From Candidatus Flexifilum affinis (GTDB lineage: Bacteria; Chloroflexota; Anaerolineae; Aggregatilineales; Phototrophicaceae), in NCBI GenBank assembly GCA_016713325.1, contig JADJPJ010000002.1:744001-808000 (forward strand): a DNA stretch of 64,000 bases, read 5' to 3'. A program made the position numbers and the translations under genes. The notes below the pieces were generated by a model, which saw nothing but the letters and a program-made list of their open reading frames with translations, ran no database searches and had not been told where the DNA came from. This document shows positions 18,840-28,793 of this stretch, piece after piece (position 1 is the stretch's first letter; each line of letters starts with the position of its first letter).

Positions 18840-21800
18840 ATGTCTCCTCAACGTAGACATTGGTTCGCAGTCATCCTACCCGTACTCCTCATCATTCTGC
18901 TGGGAGTAGGGGTGGCCGGCGCGCAGGATTCGCGCACCGATTCGACTGCGGCAGGCTTTGCCGGAAGTGAAGCTATACCGGCGGAGCAAGTAGCGGATAC
19001 GTCCATCACCGACGCGACAGTGCGTATGGCCGATGGTCGCGTTCGCGTAATCGTTCAACTGCGTAGCGAACCCGCAGCGCAGACCTTCGCCCGTGCGGGG
19101 GCCGAAGGCGGCGGTGCGGCGGCGCTGGCAGTGGCGGAAGCGCAGCGTGCGCTTGTCGATGCCGAACAGGCGGCTTTCGTCAGCGCCCTGGCCGGCTCCG
19201 GTATCAATGCTGAAGTTGTGTCCACCTTGAGCACGGTCGCTAACGCGGTTGGCGTCCTGGTTGCGCCGGAGCAGGTTGCTGCTCTGCTTGCGCGTCCTGA
19301 GGTCGTTGCTGTTGTTCCCGTGCAGCGCGTCGAGCGCGACACGTCGACCAGCATCGCCCAGATTGGCGCTCCGTCTGCCTGGGATGGGTCGTTCGGCGCC
19401 GAATACACCGGCGCGGGCACGGTGATCGCCGTCATCGACTCCGGTGTCGATTACAGCCATCGCAACAACAATGGCAGCGGCACCTGGCCTGTCAATCCGG
19501 CCGACCGTGCGACGTTGTCCGACACGGGCGGCGGCTTCCCCGCCGGCAACAAGGTCATCGGTGGCTACGACTACGTCGGCGATGCCTTCAACGGCGGCAA
19601 CCCGGAAACATCCGGCCTGCCCGTGGTCGAGACTGCAACGCCGGATCCCGACCCGATTGACTGTTCGATCGTCCCGAGCGCTTTGACCGCAACCTTTGGC
19701 GTGACACCTTTGCAGTCGCCGAGCGGTCATGGTTCGCATGTTGCCGGCATCGCGGCGGGCTTCGGCGTCAATGCCGATGGCTCGACCTTCACCGGCGATT
19801 ACGCGACGGTCGAGGTTGGCCCCATGTTGATCGGCCCCGGCGCCGCCCCTGAGGCGAGCGTCCTGGCGATGCGCGTCTTCGGCTGCTTCGGTTCGGCCTT
19901 CTCCGATACCATCAGCGAAGCCATCGACGACTCCGTCGCTGGCAAGTACGGCGCGGTTGCCGACGTAATCAATATGTCGCTTGGTTCGAGCTTCGGCTAC
20001 GGCGGCGATGACGCGGCGGCGGGCTTCTACAACAGCGTCATCACCAATGCCACGCTTTCCGGCACGCTGGTCGTCATGTCGGCCGGCAACAACTACGACA
20101 CCTTCTTCGTCACCGGGTCGCCCGGCGCGACGCCTGCGGGCCTGAACGTCGCCTCGACCTCCGATGGCGGCGAGGGCGGCATCCTGATTGATGCCGTTCA
20201 ATATCCGGCGCGTCCGGCGGTCGTGAACAAGCCGATTGCCGTGGTCGGTCCGGCTCCGTTCGTCTATCTGCCTGGAACTGGCTGCTCGGCAAGCCAGTAT
20301 GCATCGTTCCCTGCTGGTCACTTTGCAGTGATTGACTGGACCGGCGCCTGCGGTTCGATTGGCCTGCTGACGGCTGCGACAGACGCCGCGGGTGCGGGTG
20401 GCAATACACCCCTGGGTATCCTGGTCGCCAACAACGTGCCGAATGCCTTCCAGAACCTGTCGTGCAGCTACGCCGGCGCGCAGGTCTCACCGCCGTACGT
20501 CCCGTGCGTCTCCATTCAGCAAGAGACGGGTGATTTCCTGGCCGCCAATGCGGCTGCGCAAATCACGATGGACCCGTCGCTGGTTGTTTTTGCCTCGGCG
20601 CTGTCCGATACGATCTCGACGTTCTCCTCGCGTGGTCCGTCGCGCTATGCCACCGCCGGTCTGAAGCCGGAAATCGCCGCCCCTGGCGACGCCATTTCCA
20701 GCACTGGCTCCGGCCTCGGCACTGGCCCACAGGTCCTGGGCGGTACGTCGATGGCTTCGCCGACGGTTGCCGGCGTCGCTGCGCTGCTGATGCAGGCGAA
20801 TCCGTCCTGGTCGCCGTCGCAGATCAAGGCGCTGCTGGTCAACACGGCCAACAACGATGTCTACCTGGGCAGCACGGCTGGTCCTCGTATTGGCGTGCAG
20901 CGTGCCGGTTCCGGCCGCGTCGATGTCGCCGATGCGCTGAACAGTGAAGTGATCGCTTACAATGACTCCCGTCCGGACGTGGCCAGCGTGCACTTCGGCT
21001 TCCCGGCCGTCAATCCCGGCGAGTCGACCACCATCACCAAGCTGGTCCGCTTCCAGAACAAGGGCGCGACCCCGGCCACTTATAACCTGAGCATCGAAAC
21101 CTACAGCAACGCCAACATCGCCTCCTTCTCGGTCAGCCCGTCCTCGGTGACGATTGCCGGCCTGAGCAGCGAGACGGTCCAGGTCACGCTGACGGTGACG
21201 GTCCCGGTCAGCGGCACGCTGACGGCCAATCGCAGCGATCTGTCGATGGCCAGTACCCACGTCACCGGCCTGGGGACGCTTACCCGCCAGTATCTCACGG
21301 AAGAAAGCGCCAACCTGGTTGCTTCGCCGACCTCGGGCGCGACGGTCTCGCTGCGCGTGCCGCTCTATGCTGCGCCGCGTTCCGCTTCCGAGATGCGCGC
21401 GCTGGAGAACCCGCTCGATGTGGCGGGCGGCGGCAGTGGTCTCGGCCTCCTCGAACTTGAGGGCAAGGGCGTGTTCGATGCGGCCAGCGGCTTCCCGCAG
21501 GCGGTCATCTCGTCGGTCTCGGCCCTCCAGTATTCCGGCTCGGACGACATTGGCGACACGGCCTTCCTTGATGACAACGGCGCCTACGCGCCGCTGCCGG
21601 AACTGGATATCCAGTACGTCGGTATCGCGTCGGACTATAACTCGGTCACGCCGAACAGTTTCACCTCCCTGTGGGTGGGCGTCTCGACCGCTGCCGATTG
21701 GGCGACGCCGAACGAGTACTTCATCTCGATCTACTTCGACGGCAACCAGGACGGCTTCACCGGCGGCCCGGATGACTTCGACGTCTATACGACGGCGCCG

Positions 21801-24011
21801 AACATCAGCGGCACGACCAGCCGTTCCGATGTGTTCTTCTCCGTCGGCTGCATCACAGCGCAACCATCATGCTTCTACCATGAGTATCTGAACGGCGTGC
21901 CCGGCACCTTCAACACGTACATGCTGAACAACAACGTGCTGATGGTCCCGCTCTATCCGTTCCTGCCGCTCAACTACGACGGCAACGGCGCAACGCCGAC
22001 CCGCCCGCAGCTCCTTGGTGGCGACACGTCCTTCAACTTCTATGTTGAGACGATCAGCCGCTCCTGGGGTGTTGTCGACGTGTCGCCGGTGATGACCTTC
22101 GACATGGCGAACCCGGTCTTCGACGCCACTGTCGGCGGCGGCTTCCCGATGTGGGATGACATCGACGGCAACAACGTGCCCTACGCGTACGACTTCGTCG
22201 ATCAGGGCTTCGATAACACGGTGGTGGGCGGCATCCCTGCGGCGCTGCTCCTGCACCACCACAATGAGCCGAACGTGCTGTCTGGCAGCGGCCAGAACTT
22301 CCGCCGCGCGGAAATCGTCTACTTCGATGCGGAAATCGTCGATCTGGGTATCACCAAGACGTCTTCGGACGCCGACAATACGGTGCTGCCAGGCGACACG
22401 ATGACCTTCTTCCTCGAGGTCGAGAACTTCAGCCCCAGCACCGTTGCCTCGGCGACGGTCACCGACGTCCTGCCGGATGCCGTGGGCTTCCAGGGCGCTT
22501 CGCCTGAGTGCACGCACAGCGGCGAACCCTATGGTGGCACGGTCACCTGCACGACCACGCTGAACCCTGGCGCGAGCGACTCGTTCTACGTCGACGTTCA
22601 GGTCGACCCGACGTTTGTCGGCTCGTTCACCAACACCGCCAGCATTGGCACCGAGGTTATCGAGGGCGACTCGTCGGACAACAGCGACAGCGTGACCGTT
22701 CTGGTGACGCCGCCTGCCCCGACCCTGATCGCGCCGAGCGGCGACATCAACACTGGCGCTCCGCTCTTCTCGTGGAACGACATCGATGGCGCGGGCTGGT
22801 ACTTCCTGACGGTCAATGAAGGCGCGGCCACGATCTACTCCGGCTGGTTCGAGAAGATCGCGGTCTGCACGGGTGGCATCTGCGAAGCTGATCCTGGCCT
22901 GGATCTCGGCCCCGGCGAATATAGCTGGACCGCCTACGCCTGGAACAGCGTCTCTGGCGCGGGCCCATGGGCGCCGTGGCTGAACTTCCGCGTTGTGATC
23001 GCGCCGGAAACCCCGACCCACATCGCACCGCTGGGCGACATCACCGAGACGAATCCGCTGTTCCAGTGGAGCGAATCGGCTGGCGCCGACCACTATCATC
23101 TGTGGGTGAGCCAGGCTGACGGCCCGCACATGGGTTATGTGACCGACGAGTGGCTGGATGCGGCGGGTCTGTGCACGGGTGGCGTCTGCTCTTACGACGC
23201 CGGTCTGTCGCTCGGCGCCGGACGTTACAACTGGTGGATCCAGGCCCACAGCGACATCGGCGGCTACAGCGCCTGGAGTTCGGCAGCCGAGTTCGACGTG
23301 AACGTTGCGCCGGCGACCCCGACCCCGATTGCGCCCACTGGCGATATCACGACGCAGACCCCGACCTTTGTCTTCAGCAAGGTCGAAGGCGCGACGTGGT
23401 ACTACCTGTGGCTCAGCAGTGGCTCGAACAAGGTCATCGACCAGTGGTACAGCGCCGATATGATCTGCGGCGCGAGCGAGTGCGAAGTCACCCCGGGTCT
23501 CGTCCTGCCGGGCGGCTACTACACCTGGTTCATCCAGGCGTGGACGCCGTACGGTGGCTACAGCGCATGGAGCAGCGGCACCGACTTCACGGTCGCCCTT
23601 GCGCCCACCGCACCGATCCAGGTTGGCCCGTCTGGCTCAGTCCTACAGACCAACCCGACCTATACTTGGGAGCGTTCGGCTGGCGCGACTCACTACTATC
23701 TGTGGGTGAGCGGCCCGAGCGGCTACGTCACGGATGTCTGGTATGATGCGGCGGCCGTTTGCTCCGGCAGCGTCTGCTCCGCCGCGCCGGGCGTCGTTCT
23801 GGGCGATGGTGTCCACCGCTGGTGGATCCAGGCCTGGAATCCGTGGGGCGGTTACAGCCTGTGGAATGGCCCGATGGTCTTCAACGTCAATGGTCCGGGC
23901 GCTATCGGCGAACCGGGTATTGCAGAGCCCATCCAGCCGGTGCAGGTTGCACCTGAAGACTCCATCGAGAACATCCAGGTCCTGCCGGAATCTGCTGACC
24001 CCGGTCAGTAA
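18840..24011 (+). CDS. Large secreted S8 (subtilisin-like) serine protease with C-terminal repeats
   Basis: Extracellular subtilase of 1723 residues. A signal peptide ends around GVAGAQ and a likely I9-type inhibitory propeptide covers residues about 60-165. The catalytic triad is D200 (AVIDSGVDY), H297 (GHGSHVAG) and S637 (GTSMASP), with a protease-associated-type insert between His and Ser. After beta-sandwich regions comes a DUF11-like domain (about 1175-1290). Four tandem repeats of about 95 residues then run to about 1690, each with a conserved Cys pair (CTGGIC, CTGGVC, CGASEC, CSGSVC) and a W-rich motif. ATG 18840 is chosen for its signal peptide and upstream AGGAGG. It is probably used to degrade proteins outside the cell. 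Confidence 0.93.
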   Translation: MSPQRRHWFAVILPVLLIILLGVGVAGAQDSRTDSTAAGFAGSEAIPAEQVADTSITDATVRMADGRVRVIVQLRSEPAAQTFARAGAEGGGAAALAVAEAQRALVDAEQAAFVSALAGSGINAEVVSTLSTVANAVGVLVAPEQVAALLARPEVVAVVPVQRVERDTSTSIAQIGAPSAWDGSFGAEYTGAGTVIAVIDSGVDYSHRNNNGSGTWPVNPADRATLSDTGGGFPAGNKVIGGYDYVGDAFNGGNPETSGLPVVETATPDPDPIDCSIVPSALTATFGVTPLQSPSGHGSHVAGIAAGFGVNADGSTFTGDYATVEVGPMLIGPGAAPEASVLAMRVFGCFGSAFSDTISEAIDDSVAGKYGAVADVINMSLGSSFGYGGDDAAAGFYNSVITNATLSGTLVVMSAGNNYDTFFVTGSPGATPAGLNVASTSDGGEGGILIDAVQYPARPAVVNKPIAVVGPAPFVYLPGTGCSASQYASFPAGHFAVIDWTGACGSIGLLTAATDAAGAGGNTPLGILVANNVPNAFQNLSCSYAGAQVSPPYVPCVSIQQETGDFLAANAAAQITMDPSLVVFASALSDTISTFSSRGPSRYATAGLKPEIAAPGDAISSTGSGLGTGPQVLGGTSMASPTVAGVAALLMQANPSWSPSQIKALLVNTANNDVYLGSTAGPRIGVQRAGSGRVDVADALNSEVIAYNDSRPDVASVHFGFPAVNPGESTTITKLVRFQNKGATPATYNLSIETYSNANIASFSVSPSSVTIAGLSSETVQVTLTVTVPVSGTLTANRSDLSMASTHVTGLGTLTRQYLTEESANLVASPTSGATVSLRVPLYAAPRSASEMRALENPLDVAGGGSGLGLLELEGKGVFDAASGFPQAVISSVSALQYSGSDDIGDTAFLDDNGAYAPLPELDIQYVGIASDYNSVTPNSFTSLWVGVSTAADWATPNEYFISIYFDGNQDGFTGGPDDFDVYTTAPNISGTTSRSDVFFSVGCITAQPSCFYHEYLNGVPGTFNTYMLNNNVLMVPLYPFLPLNYDGNGATPTRPQLLGGDTSFNFYVETISRSWGVVDVSPVMTFDMANPVFDATVGGGFPMWDDIDGNNVPYAYDFVDQGFDNTVVGGIPAALLLHHHNEPNVLSGSGQNFRRAEIVYFDAEIVDLGITKTSSDADNTVLPGDTMTFFLEVENFSPSTVASATVTDVLPDAVGFQGASPECTHSGEPYGGTVTCTTTLNPGASDSFYVDVQVDPTFVGSFTNTASIGTEVIEGDSSDNSDSVTVLVTPPAPTLIAPSGDINTGAPLFSWNDIDGAGWYFLTVNEGAATIYSGWFEKIAVCTGGICEADPGLDLGPGEYSWTAYAWNSVSGAGPWAPWLNFRVVIAPETPTHIAPLGDITETNPLFQWSESAGADHYHLWVSQADGPHMGYVTDEWLDAAGLCTGGVCSYDAGLSLGAGRYNWWIQAHSDIGGYSAWSSAAEFDVNVAPATPTPIAPTGDITTQTPTFVFSKVEGATWYYLWLSSGSNKVIDQWYSADMICGASECEVTPGLVLPGGYYTWFIQAWTPYGGYSAWSSGTDFTVALAPTAPIQVGPSGSVLQTNPTYTWERSAGATHYYLWVSGPSGYVTDVWYDAAAVCSGSVCSAAPGVVLGDGVHRWWIQAWNPWGGYSLWNGPMVFNVNGPGAIGEPGIAEPIQPVQVAPEDSIENIQVLPESADPGQ

Positions 24012-24032
24012 GGCGGCAAGCTTGGATGAAAC

Positions 24033-24060
24033 GTAGGGGTGGTTCGCGAACCGCCCCTAC
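24033..24060. repeat. 28 bp near-perfect palindrome of the TAGGGGCGGTTCG type
   Basis: Arms GTAGGGGTGGTTCG and CGAACCGCCCCTAC pair except for one T-G position. It lies 21 bases after the protease stop and could also act as a hairpin at the transcript end. It belongs with 62532-62558. Confidence 0.7.
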
Positions 24061-24248
24061 CATCTCCGCAAATGATAGAGGCCGCCGGACGGGCATTACC
24101 CGCCCGGCGGTTTCACTTTTCACTTCCGCGTTGCAGTCCCCTGGTTAAGGTTTGTTTCGAGTTTTTGCCGCCGGCCGTCAGTCGGTTTATATTCTCTGGC
24201 GATTCCATTCGTCGTGGTTCCTACTCAGGGAATGCCAGGAGATCCTTC

Positions 24249-27200
24249 ATGCTCGGAACACGGATTCTTGTTCGGGGCGGGTCGATGCGCCTGACGGTGC
24301 TCATGCTCGTCCTCGCCCTAACTGCTATTACTTTCTCGTCTGCGCCAACCAGCGCCGCGGCCAACGGGGCGCCGCTCAGCCCGGTGATCAACGAGTTCTC
24401 GTGGAGCCACACGGGCACCGACACAAACGAGTACATGGAAGTATACGCCGAGCCGAACACTGACCTGAGTACGCTGACGCTCGTCATCATCGAGGGCGAC
24501 AGCGGTTCGACTCTCGGCAATCTCGTACGCGCGGTGCCCGTGGGCACGACCGACGCCAGCGGCTTCTGGTGGACCGGCTTCGTCGCTACGGATACTTTCC
24601 AGAACGGATCGCAGACGGGCCTGCTGGTTGAAGGATTCAGCGGCACTGTCGGGACGGATCTCGACACCAACAATGATGGCACGCTGGACTCGACGCCGTG
24701 GACGAATATCCTCGATGGCGTCGCCGTCAACGATAACGCCGCCACCGACAAGACCTACACGCCGGTGGTCCTGCTGCCGAATTACGACGGCCTGAGCACC
24801 TTCATTCCTGGCGGCGCGTCGCGTATTCCGAACGGAACGGATACAGACGCCGTTGCCGACTGGGCGCGCAATGACTTTGAACTGGCGGGGATTCCGGGCT
24901 TCCCCGGGACACTCGTCGCCGGCGAGGCACTCAATACGCCTGGCACAGTCAACCTGACCACCCCGGCGGATGTCCCGCCGACGGTCAGCACCACGTCACC
25001 GCTGGACAACGCCGTCGACGTGGCCGTGGACACCAACGTCACGATCACGTTCAGTGAACCGGTGAGCGTTACCGATCCGTGGTTCACCTTCTCCTGCACC
25101 ACCAGTGGCAGCGTGACGCCGTCGGTCAGCGGCGGGCCGACCACATTTACGCTCGACCCGGCCTCGAACCTGGCGCTCAACGAAACGTGCACGATCACCG
25201 TCACGGCGGCCCAGGTCGCCGACCAGGACGGCACGCCCGACGCGATGGCGGCGGACTACACGTTCGACTTCACGACTACAGCCGTCGAGGTTTGCAGTAC
25301 GCCGTTCACGCCGATCTACACACTGCAGGAGGCCGGCTCGAACTTCGGTCTGGCAGGCACCTTCACCGTCGAAGGCATCGTCACCGGTGACTTCCAGAAT
25401 GACAACCAGCTCGACGGCTTCTTCCTGCAGGACGCCACCGGCGACGGTAACCCGGTCACCTCGGACGGCATCTTCGTCTTTGACGATCAGCCGCTTCTGG
25501 CCGACGTAGTCGTGGGTCAGCGCGTGCGTGTGACGGGAACCGTCAGCGAATTTACGCCGGTCAGTGCCTCGGCCACTCAGACGCGCATCACCCCCACGCA
25601 GATCGTGAGCTGTGGCGATACCGGCGCGATCACCACGGTTTCGGTCACGCTGCCGTTTGCTGATCCGAGCTTCGCGGAACGCTACGAGAGCATGCGGGTC
25701 AACGTGGCACAGACGCTCGACGTGACCGAGGTGTTCAGCGTGGGTCGCTTCGGGCAGGTGGGCCTGAGTTCGGGCGCGCGACTGGAGAACCCGACCAACG
25801 AGGTCCTTCCTGGCGCACCTGCCAATGCGATGGCGGCCGCCAACGATCTGAACTATCTCGTCCTGGATGACGGCAATCAGCGTCAGAACCCCGATCCGGC
25901 GCCCTACCTTTTTGGGCCTGAACCGACACTGCGCAATGGCGACCGCACGACCGATCTGACCGGCATCCTGACCTACATGGACGCCAGCCCGGATGCCACC
26001 ACCAGTGCCGAAGCGACAGGATTCCGCCTGTACCCGACTCTTCCGGTCACCTTTACCCGCGATAACCCGCGTCCGACCGCGCCGGTCAACGGCGGCACGC
26101 TGCGCGTGATCAGCTTCAACGTCCTCAACTACTTCAACGGCGACGGCGTGGGCGGCGGCTTCCCGACTTCGCGCGGCGCTTCGACGGCCCTGGAGTTCCA
26201 GCGTCAGAGCGACAAGATCGTCGCCGCGATCGACGCGCTCGACCCGGCCATCGCCGGCCTGATCGAGATCGAGAACGACACTGGCGCGCTGAGCGCTCTG
26301 GCCGATTTGGTCAACCGGCTGAACGCCGTGGCCGGCGCGGGGACCTATGCCTACGTCGAGACGGGCGTCGTCGGCACGGATGAGATCAAGGTGGCGTTTA
26401 TCTACCAGCCCGCCATCGTCACGCCGGTGGGCACGCCGCTGGTCGATCTCAACGCAATCCATAATCGCCCGCCCGTCGTCCAGCTCTTCGAGCAGATCAG
26501 CACCGGCGCGCGCTTCAATGTTGTGGTCAACCACTTCAAGTCGAAGGGCTGCGATGGCGCGACCGGTCTCGATCTGGATCAGGGCGACGGTCAGAGCTGC
26601 TTCAACGCCCGCCGTGTCCAGCAGGCACAGCGCCTGATCACCTTCCTCACCACCACGGTCATCCCGCAGAGCGGCGACCAGGACGTGCTGATCATCGGCG
26701 ACCTGAATGCCTATCTGAAGGAAGACCCGATCGCGGCGCTCGAAGGGGCCGGCTACACCAACCTGACGACTACCTACATCTCCGACCCTTACAGCTACCT
26801 GTTCGATGGGGAATACGGCACCCTCGACCACGCCCTGGCAACGGCGTCGATGGCGGCGCAGGTCCACGACGTGAACGAATGGCATATCAATGCCGACGAA
26901 CCGATCGTGCTGGACTACAACATGGAGTTCAAGTCGGACGCCCAGGACCTGCTCAACGTCGGGACGCCCTACCGTTCGAGCGATCACGACCCGATCGTCG
27001 TCGATCTCGGTGCGCTGACGCCGGAAGAGGCGCTGCTCAGTCTCCAGCTGACGCTGGAAGCGCGCAGCAATCCGGCGCCACATCCGAGCTACGTGGTGAC
27101 GGCCAACGTGAAGATCGCCCCGCAGGGTGGAGGCCCCGTCTTCTTCGACCAGGATTTCGTCAGCACTACCAGCGGGGTGCTTGTGGTCGATGCCGATCTG

Positions 27201-27506
27201 GCGCCGGGAAGCTACACGCTCACCGTCAAGGGATCGCATACCCTGGCGCGGCAGTTCGACGTCACCGTCGTTGTGGGGAACAACAACATCCCGACTCCGC
27301 TGCTGGCGGAGGGCGACGCAACCGACAATAACATCGTGAACATCTCCGACTTCTCGGTGCTGGCTTTTGCCTTCGGCACGTCCTCGGGGGATGCGAACTA
27401 CGACGCCCGCGCCGATTTCAACGGCGATAGCCTTGTCAACATCTCGGACTTCTCGCTACTGGCGACGCATTGGGCCGAGACCGGCGACGGAGGTGTCGGC
27501 CCGTAA
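24249..27506 (+). CDS. Secreted ExeM/NucH-type endonuclease with dockerin-like C-terminus
   Basis: Extracellular nuclease of 1085 residues. The order is: signal peptide (ends near TSAAA), lamin-tail-like domain (VINEFSWSHTGTDTNEYMEVY), SbsA-type Ig-like domain (about 240-345), an OB-fold-like region (about 350-600), and an endonuclease/exonuclease/phosphatase domain (about 615-920). The last has its key motifs: VISFNVLNYF, the Glu in IEIEND, NHFKSKG, GDLNAY and SSDHDP. The last 60 residues hold two dockerin-like, EF-hand-like repeats (NIVNISDFSVLA and DFNGDSLVNISDFSLLA). The ATG at 24249 follows AGGAG. It probably acts with the upstream protease in scavenging external macromolecules. Confidence 0.93.
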   Translation: MLGTRILVRGGSMRLTVLMLVLALTAITFSSAPTSAAANGAPLSPVINEFSWSHTGTDTNEYMEVYAEPNTDLSTLTLVIIEGDSGSTLGNLVRAVPVGTTDASGFWWTGFVATDTFQNGSQTGLLVEGFSGTVGTDLDTNNDGTLDSTPWTNILDGVAVNDNAATDKTYTPVVLLPNYDGLSTFIPGGASRIPNGTDTDAVADWARNDFELAGIPGFPGTLVAGEALNTPGTVNLTTPADVPPTVSTTSPLDNAVDVAVDTNVTITFSEPVSVTDPWFTFSCTTSGSVTPSVSGGPTTFTLDPASNLALNETCTITVTAAQVADQDGTPDAMAADYTFDFTTTAVEVCSTPFTPIYTLQEAGSNFGLAGTFTVEGIVTGDFQNDNQLDGFFLQDATGDGNPVTSDGIFVFDDQPLLADVVVGQRVRVTGTVSEFTPVSASATQTRITPTQIVSCGDTGAITTVSVTLPFADPSFAERYESMRVNVAQTLDVTEVFSVGRFGQVGLSSGARLENPTNEVLPGAPANAMAAANDLNYLVLDDGNQRQNPDPAPYLFGPEPTLRNGDRTTDLTGILTYMDASPDATTSAEATGFRLYPTLPVTFTRDNPRPTAPVNGGTLRVISFNVLNYFNGDGVGGGFPTSRGASTALEFQRQSDKIVAAIDALDPAIAGLIEIENDTGALSALADLVNRLNAVAGAGTYAYVETGVVGTDEIKVAFIYQPAIVTPVGTPLVDLNAIHNRPPVVQLFEQISTGARFNVVVNHFKSKGCDGATGLDLDQGDGQSCFNARRVQQAQRLITFLTTTVIPQSGDQDVLIIGDLNAYLKEDPIAALEGAGYTNLTTTYISDPYSYLFDGEYGTLDHALATASMAAQVHDVNEWHINADEPIVLDYNMEFKSDAQDLLNVGTPYRSSDHDPIVVDLGALTPEEALLSLQLTLEARSNPAPHPSYVVTANVKIAPQGGGPVFFDQDFVSTTSGVLVVDADLAPGSYTLTVKGSHTLARQFDVTVVVGNNNIPTPLLAEGDATDNNIVNISDFSVLAFAFGTSSGDANYDARADFNGDSLVNISDFSLLATHWAETGDGGVGP

Positions 27507-27530
27507 GGGGCTGTTCCACAAGTCATAGAC

Positions 27531-27579
27531 AAAAAAGCCCGCTCCTGCCAGTCGTTCAAGGCAGGAGCGGGCTTTTTTT
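27531..27579. terminator. Bidirectional rho-independent terminator
   Basis: GCCCGCTCCTGCC (27537-27549) pairs perfectly with GGCAGGAGCGGGC (27560-27572) around a 10-base loop, with an A-run before and a T-run after. It lies between two convergent genes and serves both strands. Confidence 0.95.
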
Positions 27580-27669
27580 GTCGATATCGGAGGGTCGAAA
27601 CGCTGGAACGAGATGTGAGCGAATGGGTCAGCTTACCTGCTTTGCCTCATCCCTCATTCCTTCTCGTGT

Positions 27670-28752
27670 CTACCCGTGCGCCGGTTCCGGGATCGGGTAG
27701 TCGATGCTCTTCAGGAAGTCGGCATCCAGCTCGGAGATGAAGCGGGCCATCACCCGGCCGGCGCGATTGATGTCGCGCAGATCGGCGGTCTCCACCGGCG
27801 AGTGCATGTTGCGGATGGGCACCTCCAGCAGCAGGGTGGGGATGCCTTCATGCGCCACCTGAATGGCCCAGGCGTCGGTGCCGCTGGCGCCGGGGATGAT
27901 GTCGTCCTGCAACTTGAATTCGTAGCGCCTGGCGACATCCTTCATCTTCTCGACCAGCTTCGGGTGGAAGTTCGGCCCGATGCCGATCCCCGGCCCGCCG
28001 CCCATCTCGCAGGTGGCATCGCCATCGACGCCGGGCTGCGGCGCGAAGGTGACGTCCAGCGCGATGGCGATGTCGGGCTGAATGTGATAGGCCGCGGTCG
28101 TCGCTCCGAACAGGCCCATCTCTTCCTGGACGGTCGCGGCAGCATAGACATCCCACGAGTGCTGAAGGTTTTGCAGTTCGTTCAGGCAGACCGTCACGGC
28201 GGCGACGCAGGCGCGGTCGTCCATCGCCTTACCGGCCACCCGCTGCCCAAGCAGTTCGATCATGGGCGCGTCGATGGTGATAAGGTCGCCGATGCGCACG
28301 ATCTGGGCGACTTCCTCGGCGGGCAGGCCGACGTCGACGATCAACTCGTCCATGCGCGAGAAGCGCTGACGCTCGCTGGCGGTGAGCAGATGCGGGGGCA
28401 TCGCCACGACGATGCCGGGCAGCGATCGCCGTCCATGAACCAGCACCGGCTGCGCGGGCATGATGCGGTTGTCGACGCCGCTGATGTTGTGGACGAAGAT
28501 GAAGCCGTCCACGATGTCGCGGACCATCAGGCCGATCTCGTCCATGTGCGCCGCCAGCATGATCTTGCGCGGCGGGTCCAGACGCCCGCTGCCGCGCTTG
28601 ATGCCGATCAGGCTGCCGAGCTTGTCGGTTTGCAGTTCGTCGACCAGATCTCCCCATGCGCCGCGCAGGACTTCGCGCATGGCATCTTCGTGACCGGACG
28701 GCGCGTGGGTTTCGACCATCGACTTCAAATGAGCTTTCAAATCAAACGGCAT
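27670..28752 (-). CDS. M42 family metallopeptidase
   Basis: Dinuclear metal aminopeptidase of the M42 (glutamyl aminopeptidase/FrvX) family, usually a large cytoplasmic tetrahedral complex that digests short peptides. Expected metal and catalytic residues are visible: H69 and D71 in AAHMDEIG, Asp in GKAMDDRACV, Glu pair in VQEEMG, Asp in IALDVTF, and His in RNMHSPVE. Length of 360 residues fits. There is no signal peptide, so it probably finishes the breakdown of peptides taken up after the secreted protease has acted. A shared terminator lies downstream. Confidence 0.93.
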   Translation of the reverse strand: MPFDLKAHLKSMVETHAPSGHEDAMREVLRGAWGDLVDELQTDKLGSLIGIKRGSGRLDPPRKIMLAAHMDEIGLMVRDIVDGFIFVHNISGVDNRIMPAQPVLVHGRRSLPGIVVAMPPHLLTASERQRFSRMDELIVDVGLPAEEVAQIVRIGDLITIDAPMIELLGQRVAGKAMDDRACVAAVTVCLNELQNLQHSWDVYAAATVQEEMGLFGATTAAYHIQPDIAIALDVTFAPQPGVDGDATCEMGGGPGIGIGPNFHPKLVEKMKDVARRYEFKLQDDIIPGASGTDAWAIQVAHEGIPTLLLEVPIRNMHSPVETADLRDINRAGRVMARFISELDADFLKSIDYPIPEPAHG

Positions 28753-28793
28753 GGCGTCTTCCTTCAGTCGTCAAGGGCAGTAAGCCAGCGGCC

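Noticed and set aside
18876..23249. Long minus-strand frames opposite the subtilase gene
   Set aside because: GC-rich antisense shadows without domains; the plus strand carries the complete S8 triad.
24996..27239. 747-codon open frame on the minus strand opposite the nuclease gene
   Set aside because: It mirrors the codon use of the plus-strand gene, is rich in Arg/Asp/Val repeats and has no recognisable domain; the plus frame has a signal peptide and nuclease motifs.
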